Part shown: in pieces, positions 1 through 11,490 of the stretch
How the letters are laid out: each line of letters begins with the position of its first letter
Position numbering within the stretch: position 1 is the first letter of the stretch
Source of the DNA: Phyto melanocephala
Lineage: Eukaryota; Arthropoda; Insecta; Diptera; Rhinophoridae
Assembly: GCA_941918925.1 (NCBI GenBank)
Contig: OW799234.1
Location: 80,886,997 to 80,950,996, forward strand
Reading direction: 5' to 3'
Length of the DNA: 64,000 nt
Made by a program: the position numbers and the translations under genes
The notes under the pieces: model-generated
What the model was told of the DNA's origin: nothing
Databases searched by the model: none
The model's input: only the letters and a program-made list of their open reading frames with translations

Positions 1-1042
1 CAGAATGTATAAAAACTTTAATATTTAAATAAATATAACAATTTGTTGGTAATTTGATACCCAAATTGTTGATAAACATTTAAATTTATACATATTTGGT
101 AATAATTAATCATTGAATTTATTGTCTAAATATTTCATGAATATTGATGAAAAACTCTAGATATACGAGTACTTCGTTCATATGTTCATTAGTGCGTACC
201 AACTTAAGAGAAGAAAGAAAAAAGTGCACTGTTAACCTTTGAATATAAGTAGTATTGCAAAGCAATTTAGCGTTTAATTTTATTTTACCGACTTAAGAGG
301 TTGGCTTTTTAGATTTTTCATTATATATAACTTAAGCATTTCAAGTAGCAAAGTACGTGTTTTCGAGCAAAACAAAATCTAAAATAAATGGGCCTTAGAT
401 TGTGATAGGGACAATATTATGCTTTGATATTATTCGGATAATAATAATTTATTTGGGTGTAGAAAAATTCTAAATTAGAAAAGAAACTTTCAAATAATGG
501 GTTTTGTTTTATGAAATTATCCATTAATTTTTTAGCATTTGGATTCTATTTACATATTTATATTTTAATTTGCAAAGAGTAAGAAAGTATTGAAAAGGAG
601 TGTTAGTGAACAGAATTTAAGGAAATAGATTTAAATGCTATAAGAGATAAGGACATCACTGCGTATTTGGTTGAAAATGTATGTGTGTATTTTTATATAG
701 CGTTTAATATTCCGATTCAAAGGTAAAAGTGCTGGTATCGTGCGTTGTCGGAATTCTGGATTAGTTATAAAAAAAATAAGACAAGAAACTATCGACCAAT
801 TTAAAAAAAGACGTTCAGATTAATTGGAGAAGGCTTAGTCCTTAGGATAGGAAAAATGAGATCCTGTAATCAACACTAATGAAACCATACTTATTTCGAT
901 TGATGGGTTAGTGGTTAGGTAAAAATCGTTGAACCGGATCTAACTATTTGTGGTGCAGGTCGTGAGTGTAAGGAGAGACCAGAGATAAATTTGGCTAAGG
1001 TGATTAGGTGCAGTGAATATACCTGAGTTTAGCTTGGATTTA
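1..1042. other. AT-rich interval without recognisable gene
   Basis: AT-rich DNA with no long open frame, no transposase-like translation and no repeat that I can match elsewhere in the window. The stretch 600-1040 is somewhat less AT-rich but is closed by stops in all frames. If the exon proposed at 2550 is real, this interval would be intron of the same gene. Confidence 0.5.
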
Positions 1043-2229
1043 GGTTTTCTTTTTTATACCCGCCACCAAAAAAATGGTGGGGGTATATTCATTTTGTCAT
1101 TCCGTTTGTAATACATCGAAATATCCATTTTAGACCCCATAAAGTATATGCTGAATCGGGGTTTGATTTAATGACGATCTAGCTATGTCCGTCCGTTTGT
1201 CCGTCTGTTGAAAGCACGATAGAGGTCGTACCAAAAAAGCTAGGGTGCTCAAATATTGCCAGAATCTTTCTTGTAGACAAGGTTTGTTTGGTATTGAAAA
1301 TGGGCTAAATCGGAAAATTAGGAAGAGAGTTATAGCTCGTAAAGCAAGAGTAGGTCGAAAAATCCGTGTCCTTCGAACATCGAATCGGAATTGTGTCGAA
1401 ACGCAATCCCATAGACTCATGAAACTTCGAATATATATTTCCTGAGTAAAAACAATATTTTTCCCGAAAATTACCTAAATCTATGTATTAGGAAAGGAGT
1501 TATCGATCAAAATGTACGAAAATTTATACCGCACAGTGTATTTTTCGGTATATTTAAAAACAAAAACGTCATAAAAGCAACAAAATTGGAGTACGACTCT
1601 GAAATTTTGCAAACTTGGCTTTTTTGTTAAATGCTTTGTTCTTACTGAAAATAAATGTGACACGCCCACTTCTACGAACACCTCCAATATAACGTCTAAC
1701 CTTAAATTCATATAATTTCTCTACGAATAAAGGTTTTAGAATAATAAAGGACTATAGTGAAACATCTAAGTTGCATTCATTATTAAAAATAATTTCGACA
1801 CGCCTACTATTACGCCCACTTTTCACGTTATCCACTGTTAATGAAATTTAAAAGCTCATGAAACCGACAAAATTAGAGGTATGATAATGAAATTTTTTAC
1901 ATATTTCTTTCTAGTCAATGTTATTGTTATGCCAGACAATTTGGGGTGACACGCCTACTTTTACGACCTTTTTCCATATAACGGTTTATCCCAAACTCAT
2001 ATAATTTTTCTATGAATAAAGATTTTGGAATAATAAAGGACTTTATTGAAATATCAAAGTTGTATTCATTAGTAGAAACAATTTTAACACGCACACTTTA
2101 ACGCCCACTTTCATTGAAAGACTAAAATTACGAAAACATTTTACTAGCATATCGAAGTTATACAAAGAAAGTGATACATATTTTGGTATAAAGAGATAAT
2201 TGCATAGCGATTACTGATTACTTCCCGAC
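1043..2229 (-). mobile_element. DINE-1-like element, family A, copy A1 (empty-site copy)
   Basis: Nonautonomous Helentron-related (DINE-1/INE-1-type) element. Taken from its 5' hairpin end it lies on the minus strand. The plus strand opens with the inverted 3' end (TACCCGCCACC, then a short ATGGTGGGGG stem). It continues with a CCCATAAAGTATAT block, the TAGCTATGTCCGTCCG tract, and a core with repeated CACGCC and ACGCCCAC motifs. It is truncated at about 2229, before the GCCGAATATAG..CTTACTTG end seen in copies A4 and A5. At about 2153-2170 it has an uninterrupted CGAAGTTATACAAAGAAAG. That is the unoccupied form of the site holding a Tc1/mariner element in A4 and A5. It encodes no protein. Confidence 0.85.
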
Positions 2230-2260
2230 TTCCCGGGATTATTTTTCGGGATCCCGGGAA
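2230..2260. repeat. GC-rich perfect hairpin
   Basis: TTCCCGGGAT at 2230-2239 is the exact reverse complement of ATCCCGGGAA at 2251-2260, with an 11-nt loop. It lies exactly where DINE copy A1 stops matching its relatives. It is strikingly GC-rich for this region. It could be the end of another inserted element or a hairpin formed at the truncation; nothing here tells which. Confidence 0.7.
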
Positions 2261-2549
2261 ATAAAAAAGGTGGCTACGATTCGAAAGCAGATGTTTATAT
2301 TTTTTATATTAAAATTGAATTCTAATGATTTTATTTTTGATCTCATAGCTGAAGTACCAGTATTTTTGTTTTTTTGTGCTCATATTTGATCTCGTATCTA
2401 GAGAATAATATTTTTTTCAATAAAAAATATTTTTACTCAATTTATATTTTAAATTCAAGTTTCTTGTAAAGTAAGATTTCGATTAATTTGTAAAGGTGGA
2501 TGGCATGGGGATAAATTTGTTGATTAATTTATATGGATTTTTTTTATAG

Positions 2550-2644
2550 GGCTGACAACCGGAATCAATGTTTATAGTCAGCATGGAGGGTGGGCTTGGG
2601 AAAGTGTAGTGAATTCCAACTGCAACTACACTACATTCCAATAA
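2550..2644 (+). CDS. Putative terminal coding exon of an unidentified gene
   Basis: A T-rich tract ending in TTTTTATAG (AG at 2548-2549) looks like a 3' splice site. After two carried-over bases, the frame beginning CTG at 2552 gives 30 residues and then TAA at 2642. The peptide starts LTTGINVYSQHGG and ends NSNCNYTTFQ. It has varied composition (two Trp, one Cys, several Gly, Ser and Asn), unlike the Lys/Phe/Ile/Leu-rich chance frames elsewhere. GC content is clearly higher than on either side. AT-rich DNA suited to a 3' UTR follows, with AATAAA at about 2912. The other exons would lie upstream, outside the window. I do not recognise the protein. A chance open stretch remains possible. Confidence 0.42.
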
Positions 2645-3447
2645 TCAATTATTTATTATTCTTTATTTCATTTAATAACTTGTCATATGTGAGTCATTTA
2701 ATTTAATTTTTTCTTTGTTGTTTAAAATAGCTACCTTTAAAATAGCTGCTTTGTAACAAGTTTACAATTCTTTATTAAATCATATTTTTATTTGAAAACA
2801 CGATACACCCCCAACGACAAGCAAAGCCGGATTATTAGGTAGTCTTGTTTCCAATAAAATACACCGACTTTGATAATCGTTAAAACACCAAAATATAAGC
2901 CATCTTTAAGCAATAAATATATTATATATTTAAGATAAGATTGTAAATATGAAAATGAAAATATAAAGAAAAATAGAAAATGCAAAATGAAAAAATATTT
3001 TATATTCGAATTTTTTTTTTGGTACGGTCTTATGTAAATAAATAATTATTAATTCAAATTTTAAAACTATTTTTCCTATAAAAAGCTTAAAAATTTGTAG
3101 TTTGCTAGTCACAATTTTTTGTTGTTGCTTTTGCTGTTTTAGATTTTAATTTAATTTAATTTAATTTAATTTAATGTTGTGAACTAAATGTTATAAAATA
3201 TTAATTTATGATTACTATTTGTTTGTTTATTTTTCGATTATTTATTTCCTAAGTTTTATTCGATTTTTTAATATGTATGATGTAGTTTTTTTTTATTTAT
3301 TTAACATATTATATGTTTTTTTTAATTGTTAAAAATGCGTGGAATGTTAATTACTTGCATTTTATAATTTATAAGCAAAGACCCGGTATGGTTCCCTATC
3401 CTTTTGCCAAGCCTGCGTACTCTTTTACACATTCAGATGTTTGATTA
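2645..3447. other. AT-rich interval, possible 3' UTR and intergenic DNA
   Basis: No coding signal on either strand. The open frames here are Phe/Ile/Leu-rich and look like chance. If the exon ending at 2644 is real, this contains its 3' UTR. The only clear structure is the TTTAA pentanucleotide run at 3145-3175. Confidence 0.45.
3145..3175. repeat. (TTTAA)n microsatellite
   Basis: Six consecutive TTTAA/TTAAT-phase pentanucleotide units, uninterrupted. A simple-sequence repeat with no sign of another role. Confidence 0.85.
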
Positions 3448-3716
3448 AGGCATACACGGCATGTTTTTTACACCTGACTTTAAAATTTGTGAGACATATG
3501 TAAATCTACATGTCTGTCAAAATTGTTCTTTTACGCTGACTGCTTTGCAGCAGCAGAGATTTCTGCCAACGGCTGATGTCACATGTTTTGACAGAAGAAA
3601 ATAAAGCATGTTTTTTTACAGAAGTAATGTTTTAAAGGTAACACACGACATGTTTGTATTGGCAGTGGAGAATTTGACAAGTCAGATGTAAAACACATGC
3701 CGTGTATTAGCTCCTT
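3448..3716. mobile_element. MITE with ATACACGGCATGT inverted ends, copy 1
   Basis: A 269-bp noncoding element. The left end holds ATACACGGCATGTTTTTTAC and the right end holds its near-perfect reverse complement (GTAAAACACATGCCGTGTAT). It is flanked by TA at 3446-3447 and 3717-3718, as expected of a Tc1/mariner-type MITE. A second copy in the opposite orientation begins at 63826 and runs off the window end. The two copies share the interior block with CAAACATGTCGTGTG and TTCTTCTGTCAAAACATGTG. Confidence 0.8.
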
Positions 3717-4799
3717 TAGTTGGAAACATATTCCAAAAATATAATCGAAATTTTTACTAGTGGCTTGATAACTTACACTAGCAAGTAAAATTTTAAGTCA
3801 TAATAAAAATAAACTGAAGATGGGCACATTCTAGGTAAAATAGTAAATTACTAAAAAAACAAACATAATATCTACATATATTCTAAATTATTGTCAAGGC
3901 ATGTTTGTGCCGGAGCTATAAAAGAGTAATGATTTTTTTATGAAACTGACAATCATTCCGTCAATGAATTTGATTTTATAATATTTATTTATTTTGCCCA
4001 TTTATTTATTCATTATGATTTATAAACTCTTAAATAAAATTCAGCTTTGCAGAATAAATATATGTATGCTGGTAAATACTGTAAACTTTAAAGTATCTGT
4101 AACAATTAGTCCAGGAACTATGATGCTTATTATCCTGACTAAAAAATAAAATGAATTAATTACAATTCCTTACCATCACGTTTTTGATGAATTAATTCAC
4201 AAATCAATTAAATTCGGGAGTTCCTATTTGTAATGATTTTATTCATATGTAAATCTAATTCTTATTTTATACCAAATTCAAATTATGTTTTTTATGGCGA
4301 ACCAAAAAAATTGTAATTATTCATTTACAGCTCTGGTTGGCATACACTTTTCTAATATTTTTAGTAAAATAAAAGTTAAAGTAAAGTTAAAGTTATAATA
4401 AAGTTCTTTTTCATTTGTTTTCACCATTTAACTTAAAAACAATTGAAAATAAAAAACACTGCTTAGAAGATTCTTGTTACCAGGCTGTCAATACTTCTTC
4501 TGAGAAAGTGTTAAATGAAAAAAATTTTTGCTCAAAAACTTTTCATTTGACCGTTCGCAAAACGAAAGTCCTATTATGTCGTTAAATGATTTCGATGCGA
4601 CTTTAGTTGCTATATTCTTGTTTTCACCCTAACCTTACTGAGATTGGAACAAAAAGCTGTCTATGAAACTGTTAAAATCCATTCATAATAGGGAGAGCTT
4701 CTTTAATAGAAGTTCATTGCAGAAAAGTTGGACTTTATGTACATATATATAAAGTTTTTAATACCCAGTTAAAGATACACTAGTGACTTTTAATTTTAG
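3717..4799. other. AT-rich interval without recognisable gene
   Basis: No coding signal. Short related words recur around 4135-4260 (GAATTAATTACAATTCC and GAATTAATTCACAAATC). I cannot assign them to an element. Confidence 0.45.
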
Positions 4800-5306
4800 A
4801 CGATATCGCATGGACCCGGGTGAGGTATTAAAATATTAAAAATATTCGGGAGTAGATCGGTATTGAAAATCAGAAAAACAACTGAGATATGAGCAAAAAC
4901 CCACGACCACCTCGATTTTTTTTTTCACAAAAACAACATTACAACAACAACATACATTCATACAAACGTGTATACTGGTTTATATATTTTTTTTAATTTT
5001 TTTTTTTTATTATTTTTTTTTTGTTTTATATTTTTTATATATATTTTAATTATTTTTTAAAAAATTTTTATTTTTTTATTTTTTTTTTATTTTTTTTTTA
5101 ATTTTACTTAAAATTTTTTTTTAACATACATACGTAAATTTATAATTTTACAATGGAATGTTTTTATATACATATGTATGTTTTATATATGTATGTATGT
5201 ATTTCATATGGGGAATGGTGATACAAACTACTGTTATTGCATGACTACACGTTGTGAAGGGTATATTAGATTCGGCATGGCCGAATATAACGCTCTTACT
5301 TGCTTG
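4800..5306 (-). mobile_element. DINE-1-like element, family B, copy B1 (3' truncated)
   Basis: Minus-strand family B copy. The plus strand reads the inverted module (GGGAGTAGATCGGTATTG, then GAGATATGAGCAAAAACCC and CCACGACCACCTCG), a long T-rich tract, and the 5' end as TAGATTCGGCATGGCCGAA..CTCTTACTTG. It lacks the GGACAGAC microsatellite and the GGTATAAAA 3' end, breaking off near ATCGCATGGACCCGGG at about 4800. Open frames in the GC-richer module recur between copies only because the DNA does. They are not treated as genes. Confidence 0.85.
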
Positions 5307-7151
5307 TATATAGTTTTATACTAGTTTAAATATTAGTTACTTCTATAAATAGGTGAGTTAGTGTACTCACCTCACACATACTGAAACTGCAAAAGTAATT
5401 ATAAACCTCTTCAACAGCGAAGAGTTTTTTAGAATTGTAGTAGTGATAATAGATGCCACAAAATTTATACAAGAGAGGTGTAGAATTAAAATTTTTAAAA
5501 ATTTTTAAAATATTTGTTAGAAAAAAATTTTTTTTTGGCTAATTATTCTAACTTTGTGTTTTACAACTAAAAATAAGAATATTCAACCAAAAATTGTCGA
5601 AATTGAAACTAACCAACTTAACACTAAGTTATGTAAAAATGATAAATTCTAAAAATTTTCTTTCAATTAAATAAAAGTCTTCTTTTGCTTAAGGTGACAT
5701 AAAGAAAAAATTTTAATACAGAGTACTTGTCTCCTTTTTTATATAGAAATATATTAACAGTGAAAAAAATAATAAATAATTTCTTTTGTTTTAAAATTAA
5801 AACTAATTTTGAGTTATTACATCTATTTCGTTATTTATTTATCTAACGTGAATACACCTTCAGTCTTACATATTATAGATGAAAAAATGTATATATATTT
5901 ATTAACACACCCTTTATCTACTTTTAACTACACCGTATTTATAAAAAAAAAAGAAATAAAAAACTTATATATTTAAGTTAACCTGACTAACAATTATAAA
6001 TGAAAGCTTAACTAATTGAATCAACTTAATCTGTGCTGCAAAATTATAGTTACAAAATATCAAAATAAATAGTTACAAACCACCATCATTAGCAACTACA
6101 TTTGCAGTATAGTGCCACTTCGCTAGAAACCAGATAACATACATTCATACAATAAAGACACATGGATACAGACCGAGTGACAAGCAACAAAATGTCCAAT
6201 ATAGTAAAATAGCTCTCATACGACTGCTTGGAACAAGTCTCAATAAATCAACGTGCTGGTGATGATGAAGATGGTGTTGCATGTTGCCACTTAAAACTAA
6301 TTTGATAAATAGAAATTTTGTTAAATAAATCAAATAGAAAAAGTTTTAGCGAACGTAGAACGGTGACTTAACGTTACACATCAAAATGAACATTAATCGA
6401 AATTAAATTATAGGAAAATTATATACAATTTTCTTTTAAAACATACACCCTACAAATAAAAGCCATACATATGCAACTACATACTTAATAATCTGTCATT
6501 TCTAGTGCACAGAGAAAACAGTATCGCCTGTGAGTAACATAATTGTTGCGTTTATTTTAGTTTTGATGGTACAATTTAATGGTTGTATTAACGGAATTTC
6601 GTTTTGGAATATCAATGTATATTCATCGCTGAGAAATTGTTATTCTTGCAATAGATCACAAAATATCACAAAATAGAAGTTTGATTGTAAGAACTAAACC
6701 GTTTGCTTGGGAAATAATTTTATTGTCCCTTTTCTGAATGTAGAGTGTCATCACGATGCATATAGTAGTCTAGTTTAAATACTTTAAAACTTTATTTGCT
6801 TCTATTTACAGCTTAACAAGAAATTGATTTGATGTCATAGTTAAAAAAGAAATTTATCTTTAAACACCAATGACTTTAAAGATTATTTATATTTACATGA
6901 AGTGAAAAAAGACTTAAAAATAATTTACCAAGCTCTTGAAAATGTGTGATGCAGGTAAAATTGATTGGACTTTTTTTATTAAAAGTTTTCATAATTTCAC
7001 TTTAAATGATATCAAAAAGTAACGACTTGTTTTAAGTGAAATTGTTAAAAAAAATTAAATTTTTATAGAAGAATATTATTTTTAAATGTAAATAAAAGAA
7101 ATTTACATTTAAGGATTAGGATTTGTAAAACAAAAAAAAAATATACATTTA
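5307..7151. other. AT-rich interval without recognisable gene
   Basis: 1.8 kb of AT-rich DNA. A minus-strand open frame at 6145-6333 (62 residues, His-rich then hydrophobic) has no start context or domain that I recognise and is left out as a gene. Nothing else stands out. Confidence 0.45.
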
Positions 7152-8245
7152 ATAAGTAAGAGTACTATATTCGGCTGGGTGCCCCGGTGGACTAAGTAGT
7201 CAGTAGTGTGCTGGTCCGCTAGTTTGGGGGTTGCGGGTTCGATTCCCGCCAGAGACTCTGGACTGTTCTGCTTCTCTTCCTATTCTAACTATTCTATTCA
7301 TATGAAGTGCACAACATGCCAATTGGGCATAAGTGTATACCTGTCATGGGTTTGAACTCTTAGTGCCCCTCTTTTCAACCTACCCCTACCTACCTACTAT
7401 ATTAGGAAAATTTTTAATACCCACCAACAAAATTGAGTTGTTCGTTTATACTGTCATATTTATTATTTTGTTAACAACTCTAATCAGTATAGATTAATTT
7501 CTTTGTACTAAAAGATGTAGTGATTTCTTTGTTTAATGCTAATTTGCTATTGATTTATTTTCTTATATATTTACTCTCATAATAAAACCGCGGTATTTTT
7601 ACACTAGGAGTGATATTACCCACTTCTTTTTACCATTTTTTATGTAGGCATATCAAGGTAATTTCTGTTGATGAATTCAACTTAGGGTCCCTAATTCTTC
7701 CAAAATCTTAGTCCATTACGAAATTATACATATGAATTTAAGTAAAACGTTATATAGAAGTGTAACACGTCCACTTTTACGCCCACTATAGCATCGCTAT
7801 TATAATATTGATAATGATTTTTTTGTGGATTTACAGGATTGTACATCTAAATACGTCGGTTTTATAACGTCTTAAGTTTAAATAGACTAAAATAGACACT
7901 GTGTGGTGTAAATTTTCGAACACTTTGTTTTAAAGCTCCTTTCGTAATCCACGAATTTGAAAACATATATCTTTTACTCAAGAAATATACTTTGCATTTT
8001 ATTCGATTTCAGAAAAATATTTTTTTATGACGTACTCTTGCATTTTAAGTCAAAACTCTCTTCATAAGAAACCGATTTAATGCAAATTTATAAGACAGAC
8101 GGATGGACATAGCTAGATCATTTTAAAATAAAGTCCGGGCTTAGAAAATATATATTTTATGGAAACTGAAATGAATATTTTGGTGTGTTACAAACGAAAT
8201 TATAAAATAAATATTACCTTGCACCATTATTTGGGTGGTAGTTAC
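7152..8245 (+). mobile_element. DINE-1-like element, family A, copy A2 (old, split by a SINE)
   Basis: A diverged family A copy. It begins AAGTAAGAGTACTATATTCGG and is interrupted at about 7175 by a SINE. It resumes at about 7407 with ATACCCACCAACAAAATTG and TTATTATTTTGTTAAC. Further family A landmarks follow: ACGCCCACT, GACATAGCTAGATC, then ATATATTTTATGG near 8150 and a decayed ACCATT..GGGTGG 3' end. Only a remnant of the (GTCY)n tract is left, around 8098. It is the most diverged of the long copies. Confidence 0.75.
7176..7394 (+). mobile_element. tRNA-derived SINE
   Basis: Begins GGTGCCCCGGTGGACTAAG, a box A-like region, followed about 45 bases later by GGGTTCGATTCCCGCC. The latter contains a perfect pol III box B (GGTTCGATTCC) inside a T-arm-like stem (GCGGG/CCCGC). 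A tRNA-unrelated body follows, ending in a CTACC-type repeat (CCTACCCCTACCTACCTAC). Near-identical 12-base repeats flank it, TACTATATTCGG at 7163-7174 and TACTATATTAGG at 7395-7406. They fit a LINE-made target duplication in DINE copy A2. The acceptor stem is not a functional tRNA. A 5'-truncated relative lies at 20549-20625. Confidence 0.78.
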
Positions 8246-8424
8246 AGAAATATGTAGTTTTCATATAAAAAAAGTAAAATCGCTATATTATTATTATGCT
8301 ATGCGGATACCCAGTACCAATAATGTATTATATTTTTACAACATAAAATATTTTATCTTGCTAATAACTGTAATAATTATAAAATAAATTTCTTATAATA
8401 AGACTAATCGATGTTAAATACGTA
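8246..8424. other. Short AT-rich spacer
   Basis: AT-rich DNA between DINE copy A2 and a transposase relic. No feature seen. Confidence 0.4.
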
Positions 8425-8760
8425 CAACTTTTTGGTCCGTCGTTTTGAGAAACTGGGTTCGGTGAACGACAGTTCTAGAAGAGTTGTTCACCGAAATACA
8501 TTTGCACTGAAAGCATGGTGGAGGCTGAAATATAACAAACGATATTCGGGGCTTCTTAGAGAAAATATTATATAAAATATATGTATATTAATTTGTTGTT
8601 CCAACAAGATGGAGCGATGGTGTACACTGCTAGGCAAACTATGGCCCTGCCTAAAAATTTTTGGAGAACATTTGATTAAAAAAATTTAAATTTCCCTTGG
8701 CCACCTCGTTTTTCAGATTTGACTACTTTCATGTTTTTTATAATGATATTTAAAAAACGA
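8425..8760 (+). pseudogene. Tc1/mariner-superfamily transposase relic
   Basis: Conceptual translation of 8440-8500 gives LVRRFEKLGSVND, the helix-turn-helix/linker region typical of these transposases. About 100 bases later a frame gives LFQQDGAMVYTARQT, around the second catalytic Asp (intact here). It is followed by a decayed PWPPRFSDLT, around the third Asp. The catalytic core between the two DNA-binding helices and the QQD block is missing, and stops and frameshifts are frequent. No terminal inverted repeats are visible. An old, inactive copy. Confidence 0.65.
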
Positions 8761-10068
8761 AGTTTCTATTAACAAACCTAAGTCTATTACACAGTCATAG
8801 CAAAATAATCCTAATAAAACACGAATAATGCAACCTGAATCATTACACTTTTTAATGCAAAATACGCTAAAAAAAAGTTCGTATATTGCATACGTAGTGT
8901 CATTAGATATCAATAAAATGAAAAAACAAATATATAATAAAATAAATTATAATTACAAGTGTTATGAGTGTTTGACATTGATAGTTCTTATTTGACCCAC
9001 CCAGTAGTAAAATAATTATTTTGTAGTTTTAGTTCTATTTGCTTTTAAAGTGTGAGGAAGAGTTATGCGATCTTTTTCGTCCGTAGCACACACCTTTTGA
9101 ATCTTCCAACTATATAGGAGTATACGATTTTTCTGCTCATCTTGTCTACAATATTTCCTGCGATGTATTTGAACGTCACCCTTATGTGTCTATCAGGATT
9201 AATGATGTAATCTGAAACAACATCCGTATTGATGCCCACATCTACCAATAAACTCGGTCCAGATGATCAAATAGTATGGTTGCACTACAATGAGGAAATA
9301 CAATAGAAATCGGTTTATGAACATTGTGGTCACTGTGTCTTTCGTAGACGTTCTTTACACACAGATATGTACTTATATGGTTTGCACTATATAATAACTT
9401 ACTTTGGGACGGTGTCAAAAGCTTTTGACAAAAGCCGATGAGTAAGAGTATTTACGATCATGGGTAACTGAACCATTCTGGGGATGCAATGAGTTTGAAA
9501 AAATTAACTATATTTATTTAATATACATACATACATATAAAAATATATCAGCTTAAGATTTTGCAGAAAAAAATTGTTTAAGCTTTTGTCAATGCTTAGG
9601 ATTTAAAAAGAAATAATAATTGGGAGAGAATTTCTTAAATTATGGAATTTAGTGTTCATAACACTTTTTACTTTTTTACTTTTTTTTTTTAATTTGCTGG
9701 TATCATGTATTTGATGATGTATGATGTATGAATCCAGTGTTGCCAGAAGTAGATATATTTAAATTTTGTTTTGAAAAGTTGCATTTACTAATTGTTTAAA
9801 AACAAATGCTATAACAAGAAACTCAGGAGCTGTACTGGATAGGTTCGCTTTAAACTATATTTGTTCTTGTATTTTTTGTGTTTGACAGTTTGTCTGATGC
9901 CGATTTCACCCTAAACTGTTTCCATAATCCCTGATTGAATGTATGACTGAGATTAGATGAGAAATATATTGCTTGCACGAAATATGCCAGACTAGGGCAA
10001 ATTATTTGAAGGGTAGTGGTAAGTATATAAAATGCAACAACATAAAAACAAAAGAATTTTATTGTAGA
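8761..10068. other. AT-rich interval; one unrecognised open frame
   Basis: Mostly AT-rich. On the minus strand, 9063-9248 is open for 61 residues (MVDVGINTDVV..., ending FKRCVLRTKKIA). Its composition is less biased than that of neighbouring chance frames, and the tail loosely resembles a mariner-type transposase C-terminus. The similarity is too weak to call. Nothing else is identified. Confidence 0.35.
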
Positions 10069-10710
10069 CTATCTGACCCGGCGAACTTCGTACCGCCCTA
10101 TAATAAAGAAATATCTGTTACCTTTTTATCTGAATAAAGTTAATTTCTTTATTAAGTATTGCTGTTGGTATATTAATAAATCAAAATTATTCCAACAGTA
10201 AAGTGTTTATTATGCTAATGCCTTATGATACACAATATTCTTAGTTTTATTTTCTGGCGCGTGTATAAATAGAGTTGTTGGTATTCTTTTGTAAAAGTAT
10301 CAAAATGGTCTATCAAAAGTTTCCAACACTATATTAATTTGACTAACCTTGTTGAACAAACACTTCAGAAAAAACACACAGTACAAATTATCCTGTAGAA
10401 ACCAATGTAAAAAGTACACTAAGAAATGTAAAATGAATTATGTATGTAGGTATTTTGTTATTATAACTCCGACCACAGACCAACTCCGACCGATATATTT
10501 GCAAAGAGCATGTAAACTACGTTTCTTTGTTTTAATGTCAACTACGTGAATACTACTGCCAGTGACACATTAATATTATTATTTTCTTACACAAGAACCT
10601 TCTCGTAATAACAACAAATACAACAAAAAAAGAATTAGTGAAATCAGCCCAGCCATTCACGCGTGATGCCGTGACCAAGGGAAAAAGGGATTAATTTTTT
10701 TATATATAGA
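10069..10710 (-). mobile_element. Degenerate Helitron-like element
   Basis: Read on the minus strand it opens A|TCTATATATAAAAAAATTAA. It closes with GGCGGTACGAAGTTCGCC (a GGCG/CGCC hairpin), then GGGTCAGATAG|T, about where a Helitron ends in CTAG|T (here ATAG). This matches the A|TC...CTRR|T arrangement with a 3' hairpin, one base off at the end. There are no coding remnants of Rep/helicase. The 66-residue open frame at 10349 is chance. About 640 bp, nonautonomous. Confidence 0.6.
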
Positions 10711-11490
10711 TTTTCTGAAAATTTACTCAAAACATCGGCAACAAATTGTTTTGAAATGAAGTGAACAAATTTAATAATAATTTTCTAAAACACTTCACTG
10801 AATAACATTAACCACTTTTAAAGTAAAGGGGGTCCTTACAAGAGGTCTGAATTTGTATTTGACACCACAGACTATGTCGTTTATAAAAAAATTTTTTGTT
10901 GAAGAAGTTTCTCATCTAAAAAAATTAATTTAATAACTTTCCAACTTGGATTGATTTCTTGCACCAATTGCACCTTGTACCATTGAAAATGCAAACAAAA
11001 ATATTTAATGAAAATGTTTAATGCCGAACCGAAGTTCCTGGATTCTGGGACACACTTTCCCTTTCACACGTCGCTATTTCAATGTGTTTTAACAGTAGCT
11101 TAAAGTAGTTCAGTTGGAATACTTTGAATACTTCGTCATATTCTTGAATCAATCGAGCCTGATTGTGATAAGTAACTGTATAATAACAATTTCGGGTCAA
11201 ATTTAAATCCGGCGCTTAATGATTAAATATATTTGTTCAATTTAAAATAAATTATTTATTGTTAACAGCTTGAGTATTTGTAAGCAATATAAAATTTTGA
11301 CATACCGAGCCGTACAACTAATAAAGAACAAATAATCAGCTGACTTGTTAACACCAATTTATAGTCAATGTTTCTTGGGTCAGACTTTTTTGTCGATTGG
11401 ATTAATTGTCAGACAAACAGCTGATTGAAAAATAAACAATAACATATAAAAACAAGTGATAATATCCTTCTGCCTTGCTTTGTTACATAT
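10711..11490. other. AT-rich interval without recognisable gene
   Basis: No coding or repeat signal that I can support. Two CAGCTGA words occur within 100 bases (about 11336 and 11420) but do not define an element. Confidence 0.4.

Noticed and set aside
6145..6333. 62-residue minus-strand frame with a His-rich stretch
   Set aside because: His residues come from a short GATGATG repeat; no recognised family.
7176..7260. Functional tRNA gene
   Set aside because: The T-arm is good but no proper acceptor stem or anticodon arm forms, and it continues into a SINE body with a target duplication.
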